Below are positions 18,339 to 27,333 of a stretch of DNA of 64,000 bases, in pieces (within the stretch, counting starts at the first letter, position 1; each line of letters begins with the position of its first letter). Position numbers and translations under genes: made by a program. Under the pieces are notes generated by a model. That model did no database searches and had not been told where the DNA came from. It saw only the letters and a list, made by a program, of their open reading frames with translations. This stretch comes from Legionella spiritensis (GTDB lineage: Bacteria; Pseudomonadota; Gammaproteobacteria; Legionellales; Legionellaceae), in contig NZ_LT906457.1 in NCBI RefSeq assembly GCF_900186965.1, positions 2,816,501 to 2,880,500 on the forward strand, written 5' to 3'.

Positions 18339-19778
18339 ATGCTTACCAGATTGGGAATATGGACACAGCTCAAACATGATAAGATTGAAAAAAAATTCCA
18401 CAAATCCAAGAGGCATTATTCCAAGAATGCTTCCCACACTACTGTCGAACATCGGCTTAAAAGCCAGGATTACAAGCTCGATAAATCATCAGTCTCTATT
18501 GAGTCAATGGTATTGCAATCAGATATTGAACCTTCAAAATATAATGTTCCTGATCGCCATTTAAATGGTGATACAACGCATTATGTCTCTTCGGAATATA
18601 CCCTGATAGTATGCAACAAGAAGAAAAACAATTTGCTTATGACTACTTCAGAACTTAATAGTTTTATAAGAAATAGCGTAATAAGTAACGGCACGAAGAT
18701 TTATTTCAATAGGTCAAAAGAAGTCGTTAATGCTCAAAAAAATAAACCTCATATCTTAGACATACCTAGAGAGTTTTCAAGTGAATTAAAACAAGTCTCG
18801 ATATTGCTAAGTAGACTAGCCATGAACCAACCTCGTGCTGCCAACACGCTTATTCTGAAATATTTACATCAAAGCATTGGCATAACTTTTCAACGCTTCA
18901 ACGATGACGCAATTGAGTGGTTATTAGGAGGGACTAATGGCATGGAAGTCGGTGGGTTTGATTCTGCCCAGGATTTTAGAAATTTTTTCAATAAAAAGGC
19001 AGATAGAATATCACCTGATGATTTAGCGACTGCTATTGAATCCGTGTTAACGGCAATGGGTTATAGAATGATCAATGCCCCTTGGGCCATGGCTCCACAA
19101 GACCCACAAAATGACCCCAATGCAACAAAAGATCAAAAAGAAATACATCAATTTATTCAACATATAAAAACACTTTGCTTCATACCAAAGCCTATTAACG
19201 ATGTCTATAAAAATCGAAGAGACGACTTAAATCCTCAGTCTAATGAGGAGATCATAATACCAAAAAGTCGGATTGATCATGCAAATCATGATTGTGGAAG
19301 AGCAAAAGTGCACAAGGTTACACCCCGAAACAGCTTGTTTAGAATGTTTTGCAACCAGCAAAAACCCACTTGGGCTAAGCAATGTGAAGATAAGGGTATT
19401 CCGATTATCAATCATGTCTCAGGTTCTGCCCCATTGACGCTTTCTGCTCTAGATGCCTTACTCCGATTCCAGATGGGTGATGACTTTGAGGGTATCATAA
19501 ACGAAGAAGCTCGATTACTCCTTTATGGTCCATTATTATTAGCTACTTATGAGCGTGGCAATTATCATTCGCTTTCTGAGACCGTGTGTGGAATGTTACA
19601 CTATCTTGCTGAAACCAAAACCCGGGATTCTTCAACAGAGCAATGTCCGGTGGAAGCATATATCAGAGGTATTAATGTGCTTGCTTCAAGTTGTGATAAG
19701 TCTATTCGTGAACCACTTTTAGAAATAGTCGATAAATTACAACAACAATTGGAGCAACACCGTCAACAGCCTCGTTAA
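18339..19778 (+). CDS. hypothetical protein, 479 aa (effector candidate)
   Basis: I do not recognise a known domain. GAGGAG lies 8 bases before the ATG. The N-terminus (about 1-120) is basic and Ser/Lys/Asn-rich. The middle (about 140-240) contains helices with LSRLAMNQPRAANTLIL. The region around 350-440 (NHVSGSAPLTLSALDALL, LLLYGPLLLATYERGNYHS) is well ordered and probably a folded helical domain. The C-terminus ends in a Gln-rich helix. There is no signal peptide or membrane segment. The isolated position, AT-rich upstream DNA and low-complexity N-terminus are typical of Legionella translocated proteins, but this is inference. Confidence 0.6.
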   Translation: MLTRLGIWTQLKHDKIEKKFHKSKRHYSKNASHTTVEHRLKSQDYKLDKSSVSIESMVLQSDIEPSKYNVPDRHLNGDTTHYVSSEYTLIVCNKKKNNLLMTTSELNSFIRNSVISNGTKIYFNRSKEVVNAQKNKPHILDIPREFSSELKQVSILLSRLAMNQPRAANTLILKYLHQSIGITFQRFNDDAIEWLLGGTNGMEVGGFDSAQDFRNFFNKKADRISPDDLATAIESVLTAMGYRMINAPWAMAPQDPQNDPNATKDQKEIHQFIQHIKTLCFIPKPINDVYKNRRDDLNPQSNEEIIIPKSRIDHANHDCGRAKVHKVTPRNSLFRMFCNQQKPTWAKQCEDKGIPIINHVSGSAPLTLSALDALLRFQMGDDFEGIINEEARLLLYGPLLLATYERGNYHSLSETVCGMLHYLAETKTRDSSTEQCPVEAYIRGINVLASSCDKSIREPLLEIVDKLQQQLEQHRQQPR

Positions 19779-19803
19779 ACTGCAGTATTATTGATTGATA
19801 AGG

Positions 19804-19842
19804 AAAGAGTCGCCACACTCGCAGTAGCAGGGGCGACTCTTT
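19804..19842 (+). terminator. hairpin downstream of the 479-aa gene
   Basis: AAAGAGTCGCC (19804-19814) and GGCGACTCTTT (19832-19842) form a perfect 11-bp stem with a 17-base loop, 26 bases after the stop. The arm ends in TTT, so it may act as a terminator. Confidence 0.65.
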
Positions 19843-19905
19843 ACCTTTGTTGCCCCTGAATGCCTGCGTGATTAGAAACATAATTCGGCCACTTCGAAAA
19901 GAAAA

Positions 19906-19935
19906 AAGCCTCAAAACAGCTTTTTCCTTGAGGCT
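19906..19935 (-). terminator. second hairpin, terminator-like on the minus strand
   Basis: GCCTCAA/TTGAGGC arms with a T-run (CTTTTTTC) on the minus-strand side. No minus-strand gene reads into it directly, so it may be a bidirectional insulator or a remnant. Confidence 0.45.
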
Positions 19936-20170
19936 CGATTTCTTAATGGAAGCTTTAAACTAATTTTAAAACCAATATAGAGTTATTTTCCAAATATTCA
20001 TAACGGCTTCAAATGACTCTCATTCGAGAACCACTTTAACAAGATTATCCCGTGCCAAGATTGACCATGTCATTTCACACTTCCGTTAATCTGGCCATGT
20101 TGCAAAAATAATGGATAAAATTCAAAATATTACATGATTTAATGCTAGCCGGCATCAGGCAAAAATATCT

Positions 20171-20216
20171 CTGGTCATACCGTCTTTCATTTGCTAGCAT
20201 GACCAGTTATTTTTAT
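20171..20216 (+). promoter_or_regulatory. promoter region with inverted repeat before the barrel protein
   Basis: CTGGTCAT (20171-20178) and ATGACCAG (20199-20206) are inverted arms. The second arm overlaps the spacer of a possible promoter: TTGCTA at 20191, 17 bases, TATCAT at 20214-20219. An operator role is possible. The rest of the 459-bp gap shows only the two hairpins listed separately. Confidence 0.35.
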
Positions 20217-20237
20217 CATACTATAAGGATGTAAGGA

Positions 20238-21038
20238 ATGAAGAAGCTGTTTCAACTGACCATGGGAGCTTGTTTATTGGTAAATGCCGTATCGTATGCT
20301 GACACGCTCAGTCCGGTGGATAAATTCGGACAACCGGAACCATCACCCCACCATTTCTGGATAGGGATACGCAGTATTTATGCCTACGAAGATAATTTAA
20401 AAACAACGGGTAGCACCGCCCGTAACCTGGTGGATGTCAACACCTGGACAAACATGCTTATGGCAGGATGGGCCCCAAGACCCTTTCTAATGCCTTATGC
20501 CGGCATCGGCGCCTTTAAAATCCGTACCGTCGATTCCGTACAGCCTTCAGAAAATACCGTATCCCCCACTGTGGCGCAAGGTAATGTCATTACAAAGCCG
20601 GATGTAGCCGGTATTGTCGGTATCAAAGGTATTTTCTCACGAAACCCGGAAAGCCCTGTATTTCTGGGCTACGATGTCAATTATTTTATTTCTAACCCGC
20701 AAATAAGCTACGCCGTTATCCGAGGCTCCATAGGAATCAATCAATCCATTAATTTGAAATACCATACCTTTAACGCCGACATTATTGCAGGATATAGATT
20801 TGAAGACGGTTTCCTTTATGCCGGTCCTTCCTTCATGCGAACCAAGGGAACCTATTCAAAACCGGCTATCGGCTTATCCAGTAACAACACGTATTTTCTG
20901 CGCTCCATAGAACAACAACAAGTGGTTGGCTTGGTAACCGGTGTCCGTGTTTCTCCCAAACAAACCTGGAATATTGATTTAAAAACACGTTTTATTAACA
21001 AGTACAGTGTAGAACTTGAAATAAGCCATGCCATTTAA
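20238..21038 (+). CDS. outer-membrane beta-barrel-like protein
   Basis: A 266-residue exported protein. The signal peptide MKKLFQLTMGACLLVNAVSYA should be cleaved at SYA-DT. The mature part is made of alternating hydrophobic strands with Gly and aromatic girdles (PYAGIGAFKIRTV, ADIIAGYRFEDGFLYAGPSF, QQVVGLVTGVRVSP), typical of an 8- to 12-strand barrel. The terminal residue is Ile, not the usual Phe. AAGGA precedes the ATG. No specific family is recognised; porin, adhesin or barrel enzyme are all open. Confidence 0.65.
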   Translation: MKKLFQLTMGACLLVNAVSYADTLSPVDKFGQPEPSPHHFWIGIRSIYAYEDNLKTTGSTARNLVDVNTWTNMLMAGWAPRPFLMPYAGIGAFKIRTVDSVQPSENTVSPTVAQGNVITKPDVAGIVGIKGIFSRNPESPVFLGYDVNYFISNPQISYAVIRGSIGINQSINLKYHTFNADIIAGYRFEDGFLYAGPSFMRTKGTYSKPAIGLSSNNTYFLRSIEQQQVVGLVTGVRVSPKQTWNIDLKTRFINKYSVELEISHAI

Positions 21039-21054
21039 CCGTCCGGTTGCGATC

Positions 21055-21081
21055 ATTCAGGGTGCCTGTTGCACCCTGAAT
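21055..21081. terminator. bidirectional hairpin between convergent genes
   Basis: ATTCAGGGTGC-CTGTT-GCACCCTGAAT is a perfect 11-bp stem midway between the plus-strand barrel gene and the minus-strand YejM-like gene. It lacks a long U-run. Confidence 0.65.
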
Positions 21082-21097
21082 TAACAATGGAACTTCA

Positions 21098-22951
21098 TCA
21101 ATCCTTGTGCTTCCCTGAAAATCGATGCATCTGTTCAAAAGCCTTGCCAAGCATTTCCGGATCAAGACGTTTATTTTTTAACACCTCGCCCCGCTGATTC
21201 TGCATTTCAAAATAACCGAGGCGGTTCGCCACCGCGATAAGCGATTTGGCAGGCGAATAAATTGCAACATTACCATAACTGCCCATCAAAATAATCTCTC
21301 GTTGCCTGTCATCAGACAATAAACGCCCCAAGCTGTACTCATCAAAAGGATTTTGCACACCCAATACCTGGCTCAGAAGCGTAGGCATCACATCGTAATG
21401 GGTGGTAGTATGATGAAAACGTTTTTTAGTTCGTTGTTCGGGCCAGTGAACCAGTAACGGTACCCGGGTCTGAGCCGGGGTAAAATTACCGTTGTGCCCC
21501 CAAAATCCCAAACCATTATCATTAAACTCCTCACCATGATCCGAGGTCACGATGATCAGCGTATTTTGCATCAATCCGGATTTTTCCATGTACGTAAAAA
21601 GCGCACCAAACAAATCATCAATAAAGTAAACGGCGTTACGGTATTGATTGTAAGCCAGTTGCTGCTGATATTGATCGGTGATTTTTAAAATACTGACTTT
21701 TCCGGTTGGCTGAAAAGGCGCCCTGTCAGAAGGGGGAGGGAAGTGATGCGCGTGGGCACTGTCGTAGAAAGCAAACGCAAAAAAAGGTTTATCCGTTTTT
21801 TGCGCCTGCTTGAAAAACTGCTTTAATTTCACCGTCACTGCCTTGTCCCGTTCTACACTGTCCGAACCGTGCAGGGTAGGCTCGAAACCCGCAACATTGC
21901 TGAACACCGTGCGATGAAAGGGTGGAGAAATGGCGGAAGCACTGGTGTAGACACCAACCTCGTAACCTTGCCGATACAAAACATCAAATAAAATCGGACC
22001 TTTACCCGCCTGATAAAAGGTTTCAAACGTATTGGGGGCCAAACTATAAAACAAACTGAATATACCCGCCCGGGTACTGTTGCCACCACTGAAATGATTA
22101 AGATACAACTCGGAAGAATCAGCCAGTCTGGCCAGGTTCGGCGTCGTTTGCCGGTTAAGATTATCATAACGCCAGGCGTCGATTGCCAGGATAAGAATAT
22201 TAGGTTTCCGGGATAACGTTCTGATTTGCAGGGGTTTTAACGGATAATTAAGAAATCCGGAGTCCAGGGCACCCAGACCAGCCCGTTGCTTTTGGGGAGT
22301 CACAATATGATGGCGGGCAAGAAACCGTTTGGCCGTCGCACCATGAAACCAGGGCATTAATTCGCTGGTCATCAGAATTTCCGGCTTATAAACCGCATCG
22401 GCCCACACATACATCCCCTGAACCAGAAACAGCAGGGCAAGTAACATCCACCGCGCCGGTTTCGCTATATACGACCCATTCACATGCAACGCAGCAGACA
22501 ATCTGAATAATAGCCCTTGCAGAATAAATACCGCGACAAACACTGAGACCAGACCGAAATAATCCATTGAGGATAAATCAAAAATCTGGGCCCGGACCGG
22601 GCTGAGAATCATCTGCACGATGGACCAGTTGATATGTGTCCGGAACTGAAAATAGACAAATTTATCCAGCAACAAAAGATACAATACGCAGGTAGCCGCA
22701 ATGAACGACAACCAAATCGGCGAAATGCGGTGACCGCTTAACAGACCGAGCAACCACGGCAATACCAGCAAAAAAATCCAGGAGATAATACCCGCCTGGG
22801 CGACGGCAAGTGCGATGAAATAACCCATTGAGCCGTAACTATTCAGGGGAAATGGCAAATAACTAATGAAACTGACGTGTACTAAAATAAAAAAAGGAAG
22901 ATTCAACAGCCAAAATAAACTCAGCCTGGATAATGACCGGGTATTCTTCAC
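21098..22951 (-). CDS. yejM: YejM/PbgA-like inner-membrane sulfatase-fold protein (DUF3413)
   Basis: A 617-residue protein with five predicted membrane helices in the first 200 residues (DUF3413), then a periplasmic alkaline-phosphatase/sulfatase-fold domain (NILILAIDAWRYDN, ITSDHGEEFNDNG, WGHNGNFTPAQTRVPL). This is the architecture of YejM (PbgA/LapC), which in E. coli senses lipopolysaccharide and protects LpxC from or releases it to FtsH proteolysis through LapB. Length is close to the family norm. Single gene, convergent with the barrel gene. Confidence 0.85.
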   Translation of the reverse strand: MKNTRSLSRLSLFWLLNLPFFILVHVSFISYLPFPLNSYGSMGYFIALAVAQAGIISWIFLLVLPWLLGLLSGHRISPIWLSFIAATCVLYLLLLDKFVYFQFRTHINWSIVQMILSPVRAQIFDLSSMDYFGLVSVFVAVFILQGLLFRLSAALHVNGSYIAKPARWMLLALLFLVQGMYVWADAVYKPEILMTSELMPWFHGATAKRFLARHHIVTPQKQRAGLGALDSGFLNYPLKPLQIRTLSRKPNILILAIDAWRYDNLNRQTTPNLARLADSSELYLNHFSGGNSTRAGIFSLFYSLAPNTFETFYQAGKGPILFDVLYRQGYEVGVYTSASAISPPFHRTVFSNVAGFEPTLHGSDSVERDKAVTVKLKQFFKQAQKTDKPFFAFAFYDSAHAHHFPPPSDRAPFQPTGKVSILKITDQYQQQLAYNQYRNAVYFIDDLFGALFTYMEKSGLMQNTLIIVTSDHGEEFNDNGLGFWGHNGNFTPAQTRVPLLVHWPEQRTKKRFHHTTTHYDVMPTLLSQVLGVQNPFDEYSLGRLLSDDRQREIILMGSYGNVAIYSPAKSLIAVANRLGYFEMQNQRGEVLKNKRLDPEMLGKAFEQMHRFSGKHKD

Positions 22952-23123
22952 GTTAACTAATTGCCTTAATAAAACATCAAAATTATATTGTTATAAATCC
23001 CGGAATTTGCACGACGGGTCGTCTCCAGACAAACCGCTACTCGTCTCATTCAAACCCATAATGGAACCTAATTACCCATATTTTCACTACACGAAACGAA
23101 ACATCAACAAATAATAATGTCTT

Positions 23124-23218
23124 GTAGCCCGTCATGAAGGCGAAGCCGTAATGCGGGATAGCGTTCCCAATTAGCACATCAAACCCGCAATACGGCCGAA
23201 GGCCTCCTTACGGGCTAC
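23124..23218. repeat. inverted pair of REP-like units, GTAG heads outward
   Basis: Unit 23124-23159 begins GTAGCCCGTCATGAAGGC and ends ATGCGGGAT. Unit 23182-23218 is the same family on the minus strand (GTAGCCCGTAAGGAGGCCTT then CGGCC and GCGGGTT). The two arms can pair over about 36 bp with a 22-base loop, like a BIME. The orientation is opposite to that of the pair at 7463. Confidence 0.7.
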
Positions 23219-23248
23219 GGCCATTTTCGCAAAAAATGGTACCAATTA

Positions 23249-23288
23249 TCCACATTTTCGCTTTGCGAAAAAACTGGTTCACAGAGCC
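23249..23288. repeat. segment resembling one end of the MITE-like element
   Basis: ATTTTCGC-TTTGCGAAAA-AACTGGTTCACAGAGCCTAG matches the right end of the 42937 element (ATTTTCGCTTCGACAAAAGA, then TAAGTGCACAGAACCTAG) with a few changes. The TTTTCGC-TTT-GCGAAAA hairpin lies within it. It may be a solo end. Confidence 0.4.
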
Positions 23289-23342
23289 TAGCCAAAATGA
23301 ATCAATAAAACTATTTTTTACAGAACCCGTGTCTGATAAAAC

Positions 23343-23702
23343 TCAAAGTTTATCCTTAATTTCATCAATCTGATTGGCACTGTCATTGATCATATCACGA
23401 AATGCCACCAGATCCGCGTGTTCAACCTGTTCAAAACCTTCAGGACGTGACTCTTTGTCGCCAGCCAGGGAAACCAGTTTGTTGATACTGGCCAACGCTT
23501 TTTGAATTTCGTTAGACAAGGCAAGAAGCCGTTGCTTACGACCTTGATTTTCCGGATTATCCGATTCGTCAGCAAGCGTTTTTATTTTGACATCAATCTC
23601 ATCCTGGATCCCTGTCAACTTTTGATGCAAGTGCATAATACTGTCATGAGTCTCCCTATCAATATTTTTGATAAAGGAAGAATTTTCTGATTCGTCACTC
23701 AT
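23343..23702 (-). CDS. small helical hypothetical protein, 119 aa
   Basis: A charged 119-residue protein predicted to be almost all helical, with heptad-like stretches (SIMHLHQKLTGIQDEIDVKI, LLALSNEIQKALASINKLVSL) and an acidic character. It has no signal peptide or membrane helix. A coiled-coil structural or partner protein is possible; the family is not recognised. The ATG follows GGAGA at a good distance. Single gene between repeats and a divergently read channel gene. Confidence 0.6.
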   Translation of the reverse strand: MSDESENSSFIKNIDRETHDSIMHLHQKLTGIQDEIDVKIKTLADESDNPENQGRKQRLLALSNEIQKALASINKLVSLAGDKESRPEGFEQVEHADLVAFRDMINDSANQIDEIKDKL

Positions 23703-23902
23703 TATTTTCTCTCCGATTTTTAATATCTTTCCACCAGTAATTTTACGGCTTTAAACAACGCCATGACCCACATTGCCGTTGTACAGCCTGAATGGTTAAC
23801 AGCGTCTGTCAGAAACAATTATATTTAATCCTAGCCTGTCCTGCATATTTTGCCAGCCTGTAATAAATGTTATGATGCCATTTTTATGAGCAGTACCCAA
23901 TC

Positions 23903-24535
23903 ATGTTACTCCATTATTTGTTTATCGTGGGCATCTGTGTTGAGGCAATCACCGGTGCAATTGCTGCCGGACGGAAAAAAATGGATTTTTTTGGCGTCAT
24001 ATTAATCGCATGTATCACCGCCCTGGGAGGCGGTACCGTTCGCGACACGTTGTTTAATACCCACCCGCTCACATGGGTCGCTCATCCTGAATATCTTTTG
24101 TATACCTCGGTGTTTGCTATCCTGACTATCTTTGTGGCAGGTTCCCTGGCGAAAATTATGCGCTTGTTTCTAATTCTCGACGCCCTGGGACTCTCCGCTT
24201 TTGTCATTATCGGAACCCAAAAAATGCTGGACAACGGATTTTCACCCAGTATTGCCATCATCAGCGGAACATTGACCGGGATTTGCGGAGGCATGCTGCG
24301 TGATATTCTCTGTAATGATATCCCGCTTGTTCTCCGCAGGGAACTCTATGCCGTTATTGCCTTGCTTGGCTCGCTCTTATATATCATTCTTGATCGTTTT
24401 CATGTCAGCACCCACCTTAACATTATTATTGTCTTGATGGCGATTTTTACAAGCCGGGTACTTGCCATCTTTTTTCATATTGAAATGCCTAAATTCGACT
24501 ATTCAAAAAGTCTTAAAAAAATCCGTGAAAAATAA
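23903..24535 (+). CDS. trimeric intracellular cation channel (TRIC/UPF0126) family protein
   Basis: A 210-residue membrane protein with seven helices arranged as two homologous repeats. Each repeat carries a conserved Gly-rich motif: ALGGGTVRDTL near residue 40 and GICGGMLRDILC near 125. This is the YadS/YicG (UPF0126) family, whose archaeal and bacterial members form trimeric monovalent cation channels. The physiological role here is unknown. A strong terminator follows. Confidence 0.85.
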   Translation: MLLHYLFIVGICVEAITGAIAAGRKKMDFFGVILIACITALGGGTVRDTLFNTHPLTWVAHPEYLLYTSVFAILTIFVAGSLAKIMRLFLILDALGLSAFVIIGTQKMLDNGFSPSIAIISGTLTGICGGMLRDILCNDIPLVLRRELYAVIALLGSLLYIILDRFHVSTHLNIIIVLMAIFTSRVLAIFFHIEMPKFDYSKSLKKIREK

Positions 24536-24548
24536 TGCCGTATTGACG

Positions 24549-24585
24549 CCAACCCCCCACAGATTAAGGGGGGTTGGATGTTTTT
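24549..24585 (+). terminator. intrinsic terminator after the TRIC gene
   Basis: CCAACCCCCC-ACAGATTAA-GGGGGGTTGG followed by ATGTTTTT: a perfect 10-bp stem with a 3' T-run. It may also stop ppiB transcription from the opposite side. Confidence 0.85.
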
Positions 24586-24621
24586 AACCGTGCAATGAAA
24601 TATCAACAGATCCTGACAAAA

Positions 24622-25119
24622 CTACTCGTCCGTCTCACGTATTTCATGAATAATAATATCTTCAAGAGGCACATCCGCATGCCCCATCCGCTCGCCGGTC
24701 TTGACTTTTACAATGGCGTCAACCACATCCATTCCTTCCACCACTTCCCCAAACACGCAATAACCATATCCTTGCGGGTGTTCTCCGGTGAAATTCAGAA
24801 AAGCGTTATCGGCAACATTAATAAAAAATTGCGCGGTTGCCGAATGAGGATCCATGGTTCTCGCCATGGCAATAGTTCCTCGCTTGTTGGGTTTGGCGGA
24901 TTTCGCCTCGTTTTGTACGGGAGCGTTCGTTTTTTTCTGATCCAGATCCGACGTTAATCCTCCACCCTGTATCATAAATTTATCAATAACCCGGTGAAAA
25001 ATGGTACCGTTATAAAATCCGCTTCGCACGTAATCGAGAAAGTTTTCTGACGTGGCCGGAGTATTTTCAGTGTCCAGCTGCACATGAATATCGCCTCTGG
25101 AGGTGGTAATAACAATCAT
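24622..25119 (-). CDS. ppiB: peptidyl-prolyl cis-trans isomerase, cyclophilin type B
   Basis: A 165-residue cyclophilin with no signal peptide, hence cytoplasmic. Core motifs are [14 protein letters not shown] (catalytic Arg, Phe, Met, Gln), [18 protein letters not shown] and [16 protein letters not shown]. It speeds X-Pro isomerisation in folding. It overlaps the tgt stop as ATGA and is last in the cyc-dsbB-tgt-ppiB operon. Confidence 0.95.
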   Translation of the reverse strand: MIVITTSRGDIHVQLDTENTPATSENFLDYVRSGFYNGTIFHRVIDKFMIQGGGLTSDLDQKKTNAPVQNEAKSAKPNKRGTIAMARTMDPHSATAQFFINVADNAFLNFTGEHPQGYGYCVFGEVVEGMDVVDAIVKVKTGERMGHADVPLEDIIIHEIRETDE

Positions 25120-26288
25120 TTTGTCTCCTGGGTGTTAATGGAAGAAATAATCAAGTCACGCATTTTAGCACAAACGTCGTTCATGACATGAATATTATGG
25201 ATACTAGCCAGCGCGGTGAACAAATTGGCTTTCTGTTTGGACAGTTGATGTAGAAAAGCGCGCGTATGATTTTTACAGGTATAGCAAAGACAACCCGGCA
25301 TTATCGGTGATTCGTCCCGGGCAAAACAGGTTTTTTTGATAGATATGCGATGGTTATCATAAGGGCTGTCAAACTTTAACCAATCTCCCGTCCGTACGAC
25401 TTCTCCGCAATAGAGCGCACCATGACGCGCGTTCCGTGTCGGTGCGACACAATCAAACATATCAACCCCTTGTGCCACCACATCGAGAAGATCCTGCGGC
25501 GACATTCCGACGCCCATGGTGTAACGGGGCTTTTCCGGCGGCAAATGATCCCTGACCCAACGAATAATATCTATGGTCATTTTCATGTTAAAGCCCACGG
25601 TTTCACCTCCGATGGCAATACCGTCCGTGTCCATTCCCGCAACAAAATCAGCGCTCTCACAGCGTAGATCCTCGTATATTCCTCCCTGAATAATGCCAAA
25701 CAACGCCTGACGACAGCCGTAACGGGAGGTCGGATGGTTCTGATGATAATCTATCGATTGCTTCAGCCAGCGGTGTGTACGTGTCATGATGTGCCGTACT
25801 TCATCACGGCTGCTTTGATCCGGGGTACATTGATCAAACGCCATGATAATGTCGGCGCCGATAATTTTCTGTGTTTCCAGAGACATTTCCGGAGTCATAT
25901 GAATCAAACGTTTATCATCGGGTAATCGGAAATGAGCCCCTTCTTCATCAATGGTGCAGATTTCTTTGTTTTTAGAGAGGCTAAACACTTGAAACCCGCC
26001 GCTGTCGGTCAACATGGGGCCTTGCCACCCCATAAATGGATGCATCCCTCCGGCTTTCTCGATAATCGCCATCCCCGGCGCACAAAGCATGTGATAAGTA
26101 TTACCACCCAGTATGATCGAACTGCCCGCCTCCCTCAGTTCGTCGGGTATCATATTGTTAACTCCGGCACGCGTACCTACCGGCATAAAGACCGGTGTCG
26201 TAAAAACACCATGCGGCGTTGTCACCCTTGTCAGGCGCGCTTTATTGTGGGGGTAATGATGTAGTACTTCGCATTGAAAGGCTGTCAT
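25116..26288 (-). CDS. tgt: queuine tRNA-ribosyltransferase
   Basis: A 390-residue [15 protein letters not shown] (substrate-binding Asp), [21 protein letters not shown], the catalytic Asp in [13 protein letters not shown], and the zinc site C-x-C-x2-C...H in [19 protein letters not shown]. It exchanges guanine-34 for preQ1 in GUN-anticodon tRNAs on the queuosine pathway. queA and yajC-secDF are not beside it; it is instead coupled to dsbB and ppiB by 4-bp overlaps. Confidence 0.96.
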   Translation of the reverse strand: MTAFQCEVLHHYPHNKARLTRVTTPHGVFTTPVFMPVGTRAGVNNMIPDELREAGSSIILGGNTYHMLCAPGMAIIEKAGGMHPFMGWQGPMLTDSGGFQVFSLSKNKEICTIDEEGAHFRLPDDKRLIHMTPEMSLETQKIIGADIIMAFDQCTPDQSSRDEVRHIMTRTHRWLKQSIDYHQNHPTSRYGCRQALFGIIQGGIYEDLRCESADFVAGMDTDGIAIGGETVGFNMKMTIDIIRWVRDHLPPEKPRYTMGVGMSPQDLLDVVAQGVDMFDCVAPTRNARHGALYCGEVVRTGDWLKFDSPYDNHRISIKKTCFARDESPIMPGCLCYTCKNHTRAFLHQLSKQKANLFTALASIHNIHVMNDVCAKMRDLIISSINTQETK

Positions 26289-26794
26289 GGTACCAATTTA
26301 CTGAAGCGGGATAACAGGTGGTAGTTTACGAGTCCGGCCAAAAACATACCGATAAAGTACATCGCCGCCCAGGCGGGCATGGATAACCCCAGCCACTGCC
26401 AGCGTGTTTCAGCACAATCTCCGGCACCGAGAAACAAGGCGCGAACCACATCCTGCCATGGAAAATAGTGAATCAGTACATCCAGGCCGGGCAAACATGC
26501 CGGTGTCTTCCCGGGGGGCAGCGACATAAGCCATATTTGCCGACCGGCGAAGTACAGTCCGGCTACAGCGATAATCAGATGAAAAACCACTACCGGTTTA
26601 CCCCTTCGGGACAAACCAAGAAAAAATTCCATCATGAGCAACGCCAGCAATATCATGATACTGAAACGCTGCATCAGGCATAATGGGCACGGGGGCAGTT
26701 TTTCGACAAATTCAAAATAAAAGGATGCCATCAGGACAAACATGGTGGCAAGAATCAGTAGAAATTGCCAGTAGCGGTAGTTACGATTAGTCAT
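26285..26794 (-). CDS. dsbB: disulfide bond formation protein B
   Basis: A 169-residue four-helix membrane protein. CPLC after the first helix is the quinone-linked redox pair, and a second periplasmic Cys pair occurs in PACLPGL and GDCAETRW. DsbB reoxidises DsbA with ubiquinone. ATGA overlaps on both sides with the cytochrome gene and tgt indicate one operon. Confidence 0.93.
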   Translation of the reverse strand: MTNRNYRYWQFLLILATMFVLMASFYFEFVEKLPPCPLCLMQRFSIMILLALLMMEFFLGLSRRGKPVVVFHLIIAVAGLYFAGRQIWLMSLPPGKTPACLPGLDVLIHYFPWQDVVRALFLGAGDCAETRWQWLGLSMPAWAAMYFIGMFLAGLVNYHLLSRFSKLVP

Positions 26795-27210
26795 GACTTG
26801 GGCAACATATATTCAATGGCTTGTTTTAAATCCTTTTCGCTGCAATCCATGCACGTACCCTTGGGTGGCATGGCGTTCATCCCCTTGATGGCCGAGGCGA
26901 CCAGTCCGTCTACGTTGTTATTCGCCGTCAGCCTCGGCTGCCAATCCGCCTTATCCCGAAACCGGGGCGCACCCGCCACGCCGTCACGATGGCATGTCAC
27001 GCAAAACTGATCGTAAGTCTCCTGACCAGGTTCCTTTTTAACCGCGACAGCCTTCACGGGCTGTTTGGGTTGGCTTGTGCCCGGCTGGTCTTCGACATGA
27101 ACCCTGCCAACCGGTTGAATACGCTGCTCAATCTGCTGACGATCAAAATCGAGTGTGGCCCATGCCGGCAAAGACAGTATCCCGAACAGCAAAAAAACTT
27201 CAAGGCGCAT
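26791..27210 (-). CDS. periplasmic c-type cytochrome (cytochrome c5 type)
   Basis: A 139-residue protein with a signal peptide (MRLEVFLLFGILSLPAWA), a spacer of about 50 polar residues and a class I heme domain: CVTCH heme site, axial Met in NAMPPKG, and an extra Cys pair in GTCMDCSE that is characteristic of cytochrome c5. It probably carries electrons between bc1 and a terminal oxidase. First gene of the cyc-dsbB-tgt-ppiB operon. Confidence 0.87.
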   Translation of the reverse strand: MRLEVFLLFGILSLPAWATLDFDRQQIEQRIQPVGRVHVEDQPGTSQPKQPVKAVAVKKEPGQETYDQFCVTCHRDGVAGAPRFRDKADWQPRLTANNNVDGLVASAIKGMNAMPPKGTCMDCSEKDLKQAIEYMLPKS

Positions 27211-27333
27211 AGCCCGTTCCTCATAAAATATGACAGGAGAATCATACCGACAAGACGTTGCTATTTCCAGTCCGAATCATACCGCCATCTTATCGGTGCC
27301 CCTGGCTTTCGTTCATGCTTGTCATTCGGAAAA

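Larger units (their letters stand above)
22952..23342. other. 391-bp intergenic region with repeats
   Basis: Besides the yejM upstream side the gap holds an inverted REP pair (23124-23218), CCATTTT-CGC-AAAAAATGG at 23220-23239, and a MITE-end-like segment (23255-23288). No gene is supported. Confidence 0.55.
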
